Below, piece by piece: positions 9,443 to 18,072 of a DNA stretch of 64,000 bases. The notes beneath the pieces are model-generated. The model ran no database searches, was not told the DNA's origin, and worked only from the letters and a program-made list of their open reading frames with translations. Source of the DNA: Nocardioides sp. (GTDB taxonomy: Bacteria; Actinomycetota; Actinomycetes; Propionibacteriales; Nocardioidaceae); NCBI GenBank assembly GCA_037045645.1, contig JBAOIH010000011.1, positions 1-64,000 of the forward strand, in the 5' to 3' direction. A program made the position numbers and the translations under genes. Position 1 is the stretch's first letter, and the number at the start of each line of letters is the position of its first letter.

Positions 9443-9922
9443 TCAGGGGGCCGGGTAGTTTACCGTCCCATTCGTCGTTAAGTCGACCCGCGCAGAAATG
9501 CGACCCCACGTTTGTGCGGTTTCCAACAAGCCTGTGAAGGTGGGTTCCCGTACGTACGCACCCATGAGATGTACGTCGTTTAGCGTCATCGGGTAGCGGC
9601 CTGCCATAACCCGCCGCACATGGTCGATGGTGACCCCAAGAAACATTGCTAACTGTGTGGTGGTTTTGTCGCGTGCGAGTAGTACTGCCCGGATGTCGCG
9701 GACGAAGTGGTGTTGCTGTTCAGCGGCTTGTAGCGCGGCGAGTTCGTGGAGGCTGTGGTGGGGTTTCCATGCGGGTCGGGTGATGTGGATGCGCCCGAAC
9801 TTGTCGTGTCGCGGGTCGTCTGCGAGCCACCAGCGTGGCTCCCTGATGGTCCTGCGCGGCACCCCACACCCTTGGTTGGTAACGATTCGGTAACTGGGCA
9901 AGCGGTTGGACCGCTTGTGCAT
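9443..9922 (-). CDS. Small helix-turn-helix protein of the mobile cassette
   Basis: This 159-aa protein has a recognisable helix-turn-helix in its C-terminal half (TTQLAMFLGVTIDHVRRVMAG, about residues 87-107). A basic N-terminal part (HKRSNRLPSY, PRRTIREPRWWLADDPRHD) precedes it. I recognise no specific family. It is divergent from the recombinase gene across a 240-bp gap, the usual place for a cassette repressor or accessory DNA-binding factor, so a role in controlling the recombinase/transposase pair is an inference. The protein ends VNYPAP at a TGA that is followed in frame by further sense codons up to the IS. Confidence 0.6.
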   Translation of the reverse strand: MHKRSNRLPSYRIVTNQGCGVPRRTIREPRWWLADDPRHDKFGRIHITRPAWKPHHSLHELAALQAAEQQHHFVRDIRAVLLARDKTTTQLAMFLGVTIDHVRRVMAGRYPMTLNDVHLMGAYVREPTFTGLLETAQTWGRISARVDLTTNGTVNYPAP

Positions 9923-10006
9923 GTCCTCTACCTAACCATTCGTGTCAACCGTCCGTAATACGTTCTTTGGGTCCGCTCCCACGTGAGGCCCCTAACCGAT
10001 GGAAAC

Positions 10007-10083
10007 TTGCTTAACCCTGTTTGCGAATGGCATACTCTTCGTCCGCTCAAGCCGCGTCTGCCGGTTTCCTATGGGCGAAACCG
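10007..10083 (+). promoter_or_regulatory. Candidate promoter and operator ahead of the recombinase-like gene
   Basis: In the divergent gap (9,923-10,162), TTGCTT (10,007-10,012) and CATACT (10,031-10,036) are spaced 18 bp apart, a plausible -35/-10 pair facing right. Downstream, CGGTTTC (10,062-10,068) and GAAACCG (10,077-10,083) form a 7-bp inverted repeat that could be an operator. Nothing else is evident in this gap. Confidence 0.35.
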
Positions 10084-10162
10084 TAAGTAGATACACCTGT
10101 CTCTCAACCTGTCACCCGTCGAATCCGACTATCCGTCTATTCGCTGGCAGGAACACCTCAAG

Positions 10163-11236
10163 GTGTGCGACAAACCGCGCCGCTGCACACACACGGTGGA
10201 GTTGCCGGAATGGTGGGTGGGTCTCGTGACCGCCCGCGCCGACTACCACCCGGCGTCGGTTGACCCGTTGTTTACGGAAACGAATCGTCGTATCAACCGT
10301 TACCGGGGCGCAGGCTATTCGGACGCGGTCGTGTTGTTTACGCAGGCCGCCGCTCGTGATTGTTTGTGGAAGGCGACGTTGCCGCTCCCGGCTGCGTGGC
10401 CGAACTTCACCCTCTCCACCATCGGGGCGCTCGCTGACTGGTGCGAAACCACCGGGTTGCCGTTGGAACGCAACGTCGTGTTCCACCGCCGCACCATCAA
10501 CCGTTTCCTGTCCACCGCCCCCATCACTAAACGGTCGCAGGCGTCGTATCGGAGTCGTCTCGACACCATCGCGGTGGCGCTGTTGGCGGCACCCGTCTAC
10601 CGGGGTGGCTACGACCGGCCCACCCTCGGGAAACCCGAAACGTATGTCCCGTTCTCGCTGGAGCAGGAAACCGATTTGTGGGCGTGGGTGTGCGGTATCC
10701 AACCCGCCCCAAGGCGTCGGCTCCTACAGGCCGGGTTTCTGCTCGCGGTCGGGTGTGGTGCCCGCGTCACCGACTTCAACAACCTGTACCGGCGTGACCT
10801 CGCAGCGACCGAACTTGGGGTGGAGGTGACGTTCCCGCCGTTCTACATGACCGGGCACGCTGACCGGCCACGACCAGCCCGCACCGTCACATGTCGGGCA
10901 CGGTGGGAATCCGAACTCGCAGACCTCTTCAACGACGTGGACCCAGACGACTTGTTGTTGTCGGTGGGCACTAGCCGCACCACCCGTTTGGATGACGCTT
11001 TCCACGCCGCGAAGAAGAACTCGGTAGCGAAGACGCCGCCGCCGTTCGACTTCACCTTGGCGCGGCTCCGCACCACATGGATTGGACGCCACCTAGAAGC
11101 AGGCACCCCACTCCAACTCCTACTCCCCGCCGCTGGCCTCACCGGGTTTGAACGACTAGAACGCATCTACCCGCTCATCACACCCGTCGACCACGCCACC
11201 GACCTGCTGCGCGGCACCGGGGGTGGTCCCCTGTGA
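10163..11236 (+). CDS. Tyrosine-recombinase-like protein lacking the catalytic histidines
   Basis: This 357-aa protein has the outline of a phage-type integrase: an N-terminal helical region, then FLLAVGCGARVTDFNNL with the likely first catalytic Arg at 201, RLRTTWIGRHLEAGTPLQLLL with the second Arg at 303, and LERIYPLI with the likely nucleophile Tyr 336. The His expected three residues before Arg 303 is Ala, and the usual GH before the Tyr is AGL. It is therefore either a divergent recombinase or an inactive DNA-binding relative. GTG 10163 is the only usual start in frame after the stop at 10,088-10,090. The last 4 bp overlap the next gene (GTGA), implying coupled translation with the transposase-like protein. 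Confidence 0.6.
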   Translation: MCDKPRRCTHTVELPEWWVGLVTARADYHPASVDPLFTETNRRINRYRGAGYSDAVVLFTQAAARDCLWKATLPLPAAWPNFTLSTIGALADWCETTGLPLERNVVFHRRTINRFLSTAPITKRSQASYRSRLDTIAVALLAAPVYRGGYDRPTLGKPETYVPFSLEQETDLWAWVCGIQPAPRRRLLQAGFLLAVGCGARVTDFNNLYRRDLAATELGVEVTFPPFYMTGHADRPRPARTVTCRARWESELADLFNDVDPDDLLLSVGTSRTTRLDDAFHAAKKNSVAKTPPPFDFTLARLRTTWIGRHLEAGTPLQLLLPAAGLTGFERLERIYPLITPVDHATDLLRGTGGGPL

Positions 11237-13019
11237 CCACCGCACGGCACCTACGCCACACCATCAGCACCGGCACGGTCACCGACCAGCAAGGGTTGTT
11301 GCCGGTTTCCCCGGAACTTGCCGGAAGCACCGTCGACCTCGTCACCGCACCCAGCCGCAACCGTGTCACCGACCGGGACGCCGAAAAAGCCCGAAGCGTG
11401 CTCGCTGAAACAGGTGTCACCGAGTTCTTCGTCCAGAGTTTGAAGAAGACAACCGGACGCCCCGCGAGGGTCACACCCGAAGCCGTCTTGGTCGCCATGT
11501 GGTTGGCAGCGACGACGAACCGGCCCATGAACGTCAACGTCTTCGCGGACATTCTGTTTCATGGACTCACCCCCGCCATGCGCTCCATTTTGAGTGTGAG
11601 TGACGGCACCGTGCGGCGTGGCGGCACCGCCGCCCAACAGCGTCGTTGGGACCGTACTGCCGCCGTCGCCGTAGGCCGCACCCTCACCCGCATGGTCGGC
11701 TGCATCGACCCCTCCAACCACCCCTCTGGCCGCAACATGCCGTGGACCCTCCTCCCGTCACGTGGCCTGTCTGACGCGGAAGCCACCGAACGGCAAGCAC
11801 TCCTCGATTGGGTGTGCAACCAAATGCTCACCATCCCCCTCAACCAAATGCCCCAGACCGTGCGGGCGCAGTGGGACGGGTCCGCGTGTATCGACGCCAC
11901 CCCAATGGAACTCCCCAGCCGTGGACGCGGCTTGGACAACCCGGAATGTTCAGCCGACCCAGACGGTGGGTTCTACATCCGCGAGGCCGACCACAACGGA
12001 GACGCCGACACTGCGGCCCCGGTTGGACGATTCACCCGTAGGAACCCGTCACGCATGTGGGCGCTCGACCTCGCTGTCGTGGTCGCAGCCGACCCCACCG
12101 AAGGCACACACCAGAAGTTCCCCGCCATCCCCATCGCCCTCACATCAGACCGCCCCGGCGTCGACCCCGCAGGTGCCGCGAGACGCGTCTTCGCCACCAT
12201 CAAACAACGCGGCCTCCCCACCGGCACGTTGACTGGTGACGGCCTCTACGCCCACGCAGCCCATGTCACGTTCCAGACCCCGGCACGCCAAACCGGCTAC
12301 GACCTGATTCTCCCTATCCGGTCGGAAAGTGAAGGGCTGCAGGAGACCCATAGGTCGGGAATGTTGCTGGTGGACGGCACCTACCACTGCCCCGCCATGC
12401 CCACCGCCTTGCAGACCGCCGTCACCGACTACCGCAACGGCACCATCACCCTCGACCAGTTCAAGCAACTCATCAAAGAACGCAACACCTACCGGATGCG
12501 CACCCACCAACGCCCCGACGCGAACCTGCAAAACGAACGACTCGCCTGCCCCGCATCGGGTGCGAATCCCACCGCCGTCTGCCCTTTCAAGCCCGCGTCC
12601 GAAAACCCCCGCACCACGTCGGTGCGGAACGGGCAACGGGTCGATGAAAGGCCCCAAATTTTCCCCACCCACGAACCTCTCGGGGTCTGCCGCAGCAACA
12701 CCGTCACGTTGCGCCCCGAAGACGGCGCACGGTTCCGGCAAGCCATCCCCTTCGGCACCGACCAACACCACGCCACCTACACCCGGTTGCGCCAATCCCA
12801 AGAAGGACTCCACGGCTTCGTCAAAGACGAAGCATATGAAGCACTCGGTGCCCCAACTCGCCGCAGGAAACGCGGCAAAGCAGCCCAAACCCTGTACGCG
12901 GCGTTCCTTTTCGCTGCCGCAGGAGTCCGCAAAATCCGGGTCTTCCTCCAACGCGCAGTGACACTTCCAGACGGCAGCCTCGGTGTGCCACGTCCCGCCG
13001 TCGCACAAAACATTCCCCT
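11233..13019 (+). CDS. DDE-transposase-like protein, 3' end cut by IS copy 2
   Basis: About 596 residues remain before the IS. Candidate catalytic acids are D221 (ACIDATPM), D336 (LTGDGLYAHA) and E524 (QSQEGLHGFVKDEA), an order and spacing like IS4/IS1182-type transposases. A conserved-looking Cys-containing stretch (LACPASGANPTAVCPF, GVCRSNTV) sits between D2 and E. The N-terminal part contains RVTPEAVLVAMWLAATTNRPMN. It overlaps the recombinase-like gene by 4 bp. The C-terminus (RKIRVFLQRAVTLPDG) looks near its natural end, so the IS may have removed only a tail. No terminal repeats belonging to this gene pair were found. Confidence 0.65.
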
Positions 13020-13058
13020 TGAACCGCCCCGGCGAGTCCGGAGGCTGGGTTTGGTGGC

Positions 13059-13952
13059 TCAGCCGGTTGGCGTGAGCTCGTTTCTTGCAGCGTAGTGCAG
13101 TTCCTCGGCCGCCATGGGCGTGAGGTCGGAGAGCGCCTCGTGAGGGCGCTCGTTGTTGAAGAAGTCGACCCAGTTCAGGGTCTCTAGTTCGACGTGTTCG
13201 ACGCCGCGCCAGGGACCTTCAGGACGTATGAGTTCGGCTTTGTAGAGCCCGATCTGGGACTCGGCGAGGGCGTTGTCATAGGCATCGCCAACAGACCCGA
13301 CTGAGGGGTCGACCCCCTCGTCGACGAGGCGCTGGGTGAAGGCAAAGCTGACGTATTGAGACCCTGCATCGGTGTGATGGATGAGGCCGGAAAGGTCGGT
13401 GACACCGGCCTGCTGGCGGGTCCAGATCGCATGCTCAAGGGTGTCGAGCACCAGGTCGGTCGTCATCCGCGTGGCGGCCCGCCAGCCCACGATCCGACGG
13501 CTGAAGACGTCGAAGATGAAGGCGACGTAGACAGTGCCTGACCAGGTCGCGACATATGTGAAGTCGGCGACCCATAGCTGGTTGGGCCTGCTCGCCCAGA
13601 ACTGCCGATCGACCAGGTCCAGTGGTCGCTCGGCGGCCGGGTCGCCGATGGTGGTCCGGAACTTCTTCAGACGTAGCGCCCCGACCCAGCGTTGTTCACG
13701 GTAGAGCCGCTCGACGGTGCATCGAGCGACGTCATGGCCCCGTCCGCGCAGGTGCAGCCACATCTTGCGTGCACCAAACCGCGCGACCAGCTTCTGCCGG
13801 TTGCGCTCGGCGACCATGATCTCGACCAGCTCCGCGTCGCGGATCTGCTGCTTGGAAGGCCGGCGTGAGCGAGCCTCGTAGTAGGTGGACGGAGCGATCT
13901 TGATCCCGTGCTCACTGAGCACGCGGCAGATCGGCTCGACCCCGAACTCCAC
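13059..13952 (-). CDS. IS3-family transposase OrfB (copy 2)
   Basis: The product is identical in sequence to OrfB of copy 1, with the same DDE motifs (WVADFTY, HHTDAGSQY, YDNALAESQ) and no internal stop. It is expected to be produced mainly as an OrfAB fusion by -1 frameshifting. It reads leftward, toward the other copy. Confidence 0.93.
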   Translation of the reverse strand: MEFGVEPICRVLSEHGIKIAPSTYYEARSRRPSKQQIRDAELVEIMVAERNRQKLVARFGARKMWLHLRGRGHDVARCTVERLYREQRWVGALRLKKFRTTIGDPAAERPLDLVDRQFWASRPNQLWVADFTYVATWSGTVYVAFIFDVFSRRIVGWRAATRMTTDLVLDTLEHAIWTRQQAGVTDLSGLIHHTDAGSQYVSFAFTQRLVDEGVDPSVGSVGDAYDNALAESQIGLYKAELIRPEGPWRGVEHVELETLNWVDFFNNERPHEALSDLTPMAAEELHYAARNELTPTG

Positions 13953-13975
13953 CTTGTGGTCCTCGATGTAGTCGA

Positions 13976-14299
13976 TCAGAACCTGTTGGGGCGGTCGAGC
14001 TCCGCCGCGAAGAAAGCCGAAGCGCTCTTCAAGATCTCGTTCGCCCGCCGCAGTTCGGCGACCTCTTTCTTCAACGCCTTGATCTCAGCGATCTCCTCGC
14101 TGGACTTGCCGACGCGGACACCGCCGTCGATCTCGGCCTGCCGCAGCCACTTACGCAGCGATTCAGTAGAGGTGATGCCCAGCTTCGCCGCGACCGACCT
14201 GATCACGGCGGACTCGTGCGGATAGTCCCGCCTGGACTCCATCACCATCCGCACTGCGCGCTCACGCAGCTCGGTCGGGTACCTCGAGGGACGTGCCAT
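13976..14299 (-). CDS. IS3-family transposase OrfA (copy 2)
   Basis: This 107-aa protein is identical to OrfA of copy 1, with a helix-turn-helix and coiled-coil segment. Its upstream leader lacks the extra C found in copy 1, so here orfA is not in frame with anything outside the element. Confidence 0.93.
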   Translation of the reverse strand: MARPSRYPTELRERAVRMVMESRRDYPHESAVIRSVAAKLGITSTESLRKWLRQAEIDGGVRVGKSSEEIAEIKALKKEVAELRRANEILKSASAFFAAELDRPNRF

Positions 14300-14423
14300 G
14301 AGAGTGATCCTTCCAACGAATCAGCTCTCCGGACATGCCGGGGCGGTTCATTTCGCCACCTCGACGGCAACCACGACGCCGAAAACCCGCCACGCGCACG
14401 GTCCCACCCGCCCCGGAACGCCA

Positions 14424-14457
14424 AAACTCCCCACAACCAGACGGTTGCGGGGAGTTT
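14424..14457 (-). terminator. Terminator of tRNA-Ser
   Basis: A 15-bp stem with a single A-C mismatch and a 4-nt loop (14,439-14,442) lies 38 bp beyond the tRNA 3' end. Read leftward it ends GGGGAGTTTTGG, giving a T-run. It therefore belongs to the tRNA transcript and marks the chromosome side of the island boundary. Confidence 0.7.
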
Positions 14458-14495
14458 CGTGGCTACTCACAAATAGTTTCGTGGACAGCCCTCGG

Positions 14496-14582
14496 CGGTG
14501 GCGGAGGGATTTGAACCCTCGGTGGGCTTGCACCCACAAACGCTTTCGAGGCGTTCTCCTTAGGCCGCTCGGACACGCCACC
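14496..14582 (-). tRNA. tRNA-Ser (anticodon CGA)
   Basis: The sequence folds as an 87-nt type II tRNA. The acceptor is GGTGGCG/CGCCACC with discriminator G, and the anticodon stem-loop is AACGC-CTCGAAA-GCGTT with anticodon CGA. A long variable arm (GTGGG/CCCAC) is followed by the T arm GAGGGTTCAAATCCCTC. CCA is not encoded. Its 3' end faces the IS-containing accessory block, and tRNA-Ser genes are common island integration sites. Confidence 0.95.
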
Positions 14583-14686
14583 GCGGGGAAGATTACCGGA
14601 GCCGGGCGGCCGACACAGAATCCGGTCCGCATGAGCTCGGTCCACAAGGCTGACGCGGGCCGTACGCACGGGTAGCGTTCGGTCGC

Positions 14687-16234
14687 ATGGCGAAGAAGCG
14701 GCGAGTCCCAGCCCAGGACGCGATGTTCCTCTGGGGTGAGACACCCGAGACCAAGATGCACGTGGCCTCGGTGATGCCGTTCACGCCACCACGAGACGCC
14801 GGTCCGAGCTATCTGCGCGACATGGTCTACAAACTGCGCGACGCGCCCGTCGAGTCACCGTGGAATCTCAAGCTCACGCACCCGCACCTGCTGATGCACC
14901 CACTCCAGGCCTGGGTCGAGGACGACGACTTCGACATCGAATACCACGTACGCCGCTCCGCGCTGGCCAGCCCGGGCGACGAACGCGAACTCGGCGTCCT
15001 GGTCAGCCGATTGCACAGCACCCAGATCGACTTCACCAGGCCCCCCTGGGAGGTGCACTTCATCGAGGGTCTGACCGGTGGCCGCTTCGCGATCTATACG
15101 AAGGTGCACCACGCATTGGTCGACGGTTTCACGGCCGTCAAGATCCTCGGTCGCAGCCTCAGCCGCGACCCCGAGGCGCGCGATCAGCCGTACTTCTTCA
15201 GCCTCAAGCCGACCAAGCGCGCCAAGACTCCTGCCCCCACGAAGTCGCTGCTCAGCAAGATCACGGCGCCGGTGACCGGCGTCGCGCAAGGAGTCGGAGC
15301 CGTGGCGAGCATGGGCACCGATGTCACCAAGGCGGTGCTCAAACTCGAGACCGAGAAGCTGCGCGACAGCGAGATCATCAACAGCGTCAGCGCGCCCAAC
15401 ACGATCCTCAACGGGCGCACGGGTCGCAACCGCCGGTTGGCGACCCAGCAGTACGACATGGCGCGGATCAAGGCACTCGGCGAGCGCTCCGGCGGCACCC
15501 TGAACGACGTCGTGATGGCGATCTGTGGCGGCGGGCTGCGCAAGTTCCTTACCGAGCAGGGGCAACTGCCCGAGAAGCCGCTGATCGCGTTCATGCCGGT
15601 CAACATCCGCAACGAGGGCGACGAGGGCGGCGGCAACATGGTCGGCGCCTCGCTGGCCACGATGGGCACCGACATCGCCGATCCGATCAAACGGCTGGAA
15701 GCCGTGATCGCCTCGACGCGGGCCGCGAAAGCGTCCATGAAGGGGATGGGCCAACTCGGGGCGCTGGCGTGGTCGGGTTACATGCTCGCCCCGCAAGCAC
15801 CGCAGGTGCTGGCCTCGATGGCAGGGCTGAAGAGTCCACTGCCGGTGGCGTTCAACGTATGCCTGTCCAACGTGCCCGGCCCACGCGAGACGCTCTACCT
15901 CAACGGGTCGCGGCTCGAAGCCGTCTACCCGATGTCGATCCCGATCCACGGCATGGCGCTCAACATCACCTTGGAGTCCTACGCAGGCACGCTGAACTTC
16001 GGCTTCATCGGCTGCCGTGACGCGGTGCCGAGTCTGCAGAACCTCGCGGTCTACACCGGCCGGGCGCTGCAGGAGTTGGAGGACGCGTACGCGAGACGCG
16101 ACGGCTCCCGTCTGCTCAAGGAGCCCGCTCCCAAGCCTGCGACGAAGAAGGCACCGGCCAAGAAGAGCACCACGACGAGTGCGAAGTCGCGAGCCCTGGC
16201 GACCAAGAAGACGGCAGCGAAGAAGAAGGCATGA
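14687..16234 (+). CDS. Wax ester synthase/diacylglycerol acyltransferase with a lysine-rich tail
   Basis: WS/DGAT enzymes transfer acyl groups from acyl-CoA to fatty alcohols or diacylglycerol at the membrane or lipid-droplet surface. The catalytic motif HHALVDG is at residues 141-147. Other family blocks are FTRPPWEVHFIEG, LNDVVMAICGGGLR, FMPVNIRNEGDEGGGN and NVCLSNVPGP. At 515 aa it is slightly long because of a C-terminal tail of about 36 residues rich in Lys, Ala and Thr, unlike the core enzyme and like histone H1-type tails. It is the first gene of a five-gene run; its stop overlaps the next start (ATGA), so the set is probably one operon. Confidence 0.92.
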   Translation: MAKKRRVPAQDAMFLWGETPETKMHVASVMPFTPPRDAGPSYLRDMVYKLRDAPVESPWNLKLTHPHLLMHPLQAWVEDDDFDIEYHVRRSALASPGDERELGVLVSRLHSTQIDFTRPPWEVHFIEGLTGGRFAIYTKVHHALVDGFTAVKILGRSLSRDPEARDQPYFFSLKPTKRAKTPAPTKSLLSKITAPVTGVAQGVGAVASMGTDVTKAVLKLETEKLRDSEIINSVSAPNTILNGRTGRNRRLATQQYDMARIKALGERSGGTLNDVVMAICGGGLRKFLTEQGQLPEKPLIAFMPVNIRNEGDEGGGNMVGASLATMGTDIADPIKRLEAVIASTRAAKASMKGMGQLGALAWSGYMLAPQAPQVLASMAGLKSPLPVAFNVCLSNVPGPRETLYLNGSRLEAVYPMSIPIHGMALNITLESYAGTLNFGFIGCRDAVPSLQNLAVYTGRALQELEDAYARRDGSRLLKEPAPKPATKKAPAKKSTTTSAKSRALATKKTAAKKKA

Positions 16235-18072
16235 ACATCCTCGGCAAGGTCCGCGATCTCGCGGAGAAGACACTGCCCACCCCTGCGCTTCCCGGGGAGG
16301 CCGAAGCACTGCTGGAGGACCGCCGTTTCGGCGAAGCCCTGGCACGCGAAGCCAGTGATGCCGGGCGCGACATCGACGACGTCCGCGACGAAGCGGCCGA
16401 ATACCTGCGCGAGATGGCCGCCAGCCACGGCCCTCGTACGACCGCCCAGTGGGCCAAGGCCGGCGACTGGTTCGCCCGCGCGTACGACGTGCTCGTCGAC
16501 GAGGACCAGATCGCCCGGTTGAAGAAGCTCGACCGGCAGCACAGCCTGGCGCTGGCGTTTAGCCACCGGTCCTACCTGGACGGCGTGATCGTGCCCAACG
16601 TGCTGCGCGCGCGACGCTTCAGTCCTACCTTCACCTTCGGCGGCGCCAACCTCGATCTGCCGTTTCTCGGGCCGCTGGTGAGCCGCAGCGGCTTGATCTT
16701 CATCCGCCGCAAGACCAGCGAGATCCCGGTCTATCGGGTCACGTTGAAGTCCTATATCCGCGAACTCGTCAAGCACCGGCGCAACCTCGCCTGGTCGATC
16801 GAAGGCGGGCGGACCCGCACGGGCAAACTGCGACCGCCCGTGCACGGGATCTTGAAGTACATCGTGGAAGCGGTCGAGGGCGACTCTGCCGACCCCGATG
16901 CGCAGGTCGTCCCCCTCTCGATCGTGTACGACCAGCTGCACGAGGTCGCCAACATGACCGCCGAGGCGCGCGGGGCGCGCAAGAACCCCGAGGATCTGCG
17001 GTTCGTGGTGCGGTTCGCGAGCTCGCAGCGCAAGCGGATGGGACGGGCGTACCTCACCGTCGGTGAGCCCTTCTCCCTGCGTGGGCGCCTCGACGAGTTG
17101 CACGCCGACGGCCTCACCACACACCAGGCGATCGAACGGATCGCGCTCGACATCAGCCACCGGATCAACCGCGCCACCCCGGTCACCGTGACGGCGGTGG
17201 TGTCCTTGGCGCTGCTCGGCGCCGACCGCGCGCTGACGCTCGATGAGGTGCTGGAGACCGTCAAACCGCTCGCGAACTACATCGAGACCAAGGGCTGGCC
17301 GGTGGCGGGCGCGGCCAACCTGCAGGACCGTTCGACCGTACGCCGGGCTTTGCAGGACCTGGTGACCAGCGAGGTTCTGACGTCGTACGACCGGGGCACC
17401 GAGCCGGTCTGGCGGATCGCGCAGGGCCAGCACCTGGTGGCCGCCTTCTATCGCAATACGCTGATCCACCTGCTCGTCGATCGTGCGATCGGCGAACTCG
17501 CGCTGCTGACCGTGAGCGAGCTGCCGCCCGATGCCGATCTGCCCCCCGAAGGCGAGCTGCGGGTCGGCTGGGACGAGGCCAAGCGGATGCGCGATCTGTT
17601 GAAGTTCGAGTTCTTCTTCCCGGGGCGCCAGGAGTTCGAAGAGGAGTTGCGTCGCGAACTGCTGATCCTCGTGGGCGAACAGGTCACGGAGGTCTCCCCC
17701 GCGACCGCTCGCGAACTGCTCGTCAATGCTCAGCCACACCTGGCGCATCTGGTGCTGCGGCCCTTCCTCGACGCCTATCTGGTGCTCGCCGATCGGCTCG
17801 CCGAACACGGCGACGACGCGGTCAACGAAGACGACCTGCTGGACGAGACCCTGGCCGTCGGACAGCAGTGGCAGTTGCAGCGCAAGATCGCGTCGGCCGA
17901 ATCGGTGTCGCTGGAGTTGTATAAGACGGCGCTCGCCCTGGCTCGCCACCGTGGGCTCCTAGAACAGGGCGAAGGGGTCGCAGAGAAGAGGCAGACCTTC
18001 GCGGCCGAGATCGCGGATTCGGTACGCCGGGTGCAACTCATTGCCGACCTCGCCGCCGAGGCGACATCGTGA
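16231..18072 (+). CDS. plsB: Glycerol-3-phosphate 1-O-acyltransferase (PlsB-like)
   Basis: This 613-aa protein is of the large GPAT class that makes lysophosphatidate from glycerol-3-phosphate and acyl-CoA. Acyltransferase block I is SHRSYLD (H112 and D117). Further blocks are LDLPFLGPLVSRSGLIFIRR, SIEGGRTRTGKL (block III) and VVPLSIVYDQ (block IV). The gene overlaps both neighbours by 4 bp. The order GPAT, HAD-PlsC fusion, WS/DGAT resembles the plsB2-plsC-tgs arrangement of Mycobacterium tuberculosis (Rv2482c-Rv2484c), supporting a storage-lipid role. Confidence 0.9.
   Translation: MNILGKVRDLAEKTLPTPALPGEAEALLEDRRFGEALAREASDAGRDIDDVRDEAAEYLREMAASHGPRTTAQWAKAGDWFARAYDVLVDEDQIARLKKLDRQHSLALAFSHRSYLDGVIVPNVLRARRFSPTFTFGGANLDLPFLGPLVSRSGLIFIRRKTSEIPVYRVTLKSYIRELVKHRRNLAWSIEGGRTRTGKLRPPVHGILKYIVEAVEGDSADPDAQVVPLSIVYDQLHEVANMTAEARGARKNPEDLRFVVRFASSQRKRMGRAYLTVGEPFSLRGRLDELHADGLTTHQAIERIALDISHRINRATPVTVTAVVSLALLGADRALTLDEVLETVKPLANYIETKGWPVAGAANLQDRSTVRRALQDLVTSEVLTSYDRGTEPVWRIAQGQHLVAAFYRNTLIHLLVDRAIGELALLTVSELPPDADLPPEGELRVGWDEAKRMRDLLKFEFFFPGRQEFEEELRRELLILVGEQVTEVSPATARELLVNAQPHLAHLVLRPFLDAYLVLADRLAEHGDDAVNEDDLLDETLAVGQQWQLQRKIASAESVSLELYKTALALARHRGLLEQGEGVAEKRQTFAAEIADSVRRVQLIADLAAEATS

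Larger units (their letters stand above)
13020..14350 (-). mobile_element. IS3-family insertion sequence, copy 2 (inverted)
   Basis: This 1,331-bp element is the reverse complement of copy 1, with identical OrfA and OrfB products and one base fewer in the leader. It interrupts the transposase-like gene at its 3' end. Flanking triplets are CCT and TTT, again with no target duplication. Pairing flanks across the two copies, as expected after inversion or composite transposition, gives no duplication either. Confidence 0.92.

Noticed and set aside
10163..11236. Confident call of an active phage integrase
   Set aside because: Both active-site histidines are missing and no attachment sites were found, so only a tyrosine-recombinase-like call is supported.
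7970..14350. Composite transposon bounded by the two IS copies
   Set aside because: Outer flanks (TAA on the left, TTT on the right) are not a target duplication, and the left IS cuts a gene whose remainder is not found beyond the right IS.
14855..17949. Two long minus-strand frames (496 and 632 codons) opposite the WS/DGAT and PlsB genes
   Set aside because: Products are rich in Arg, Gln, His and Asp without motifs. The plus strand has complete enzymes with all catalytic motifs and overlapping starts and stops.
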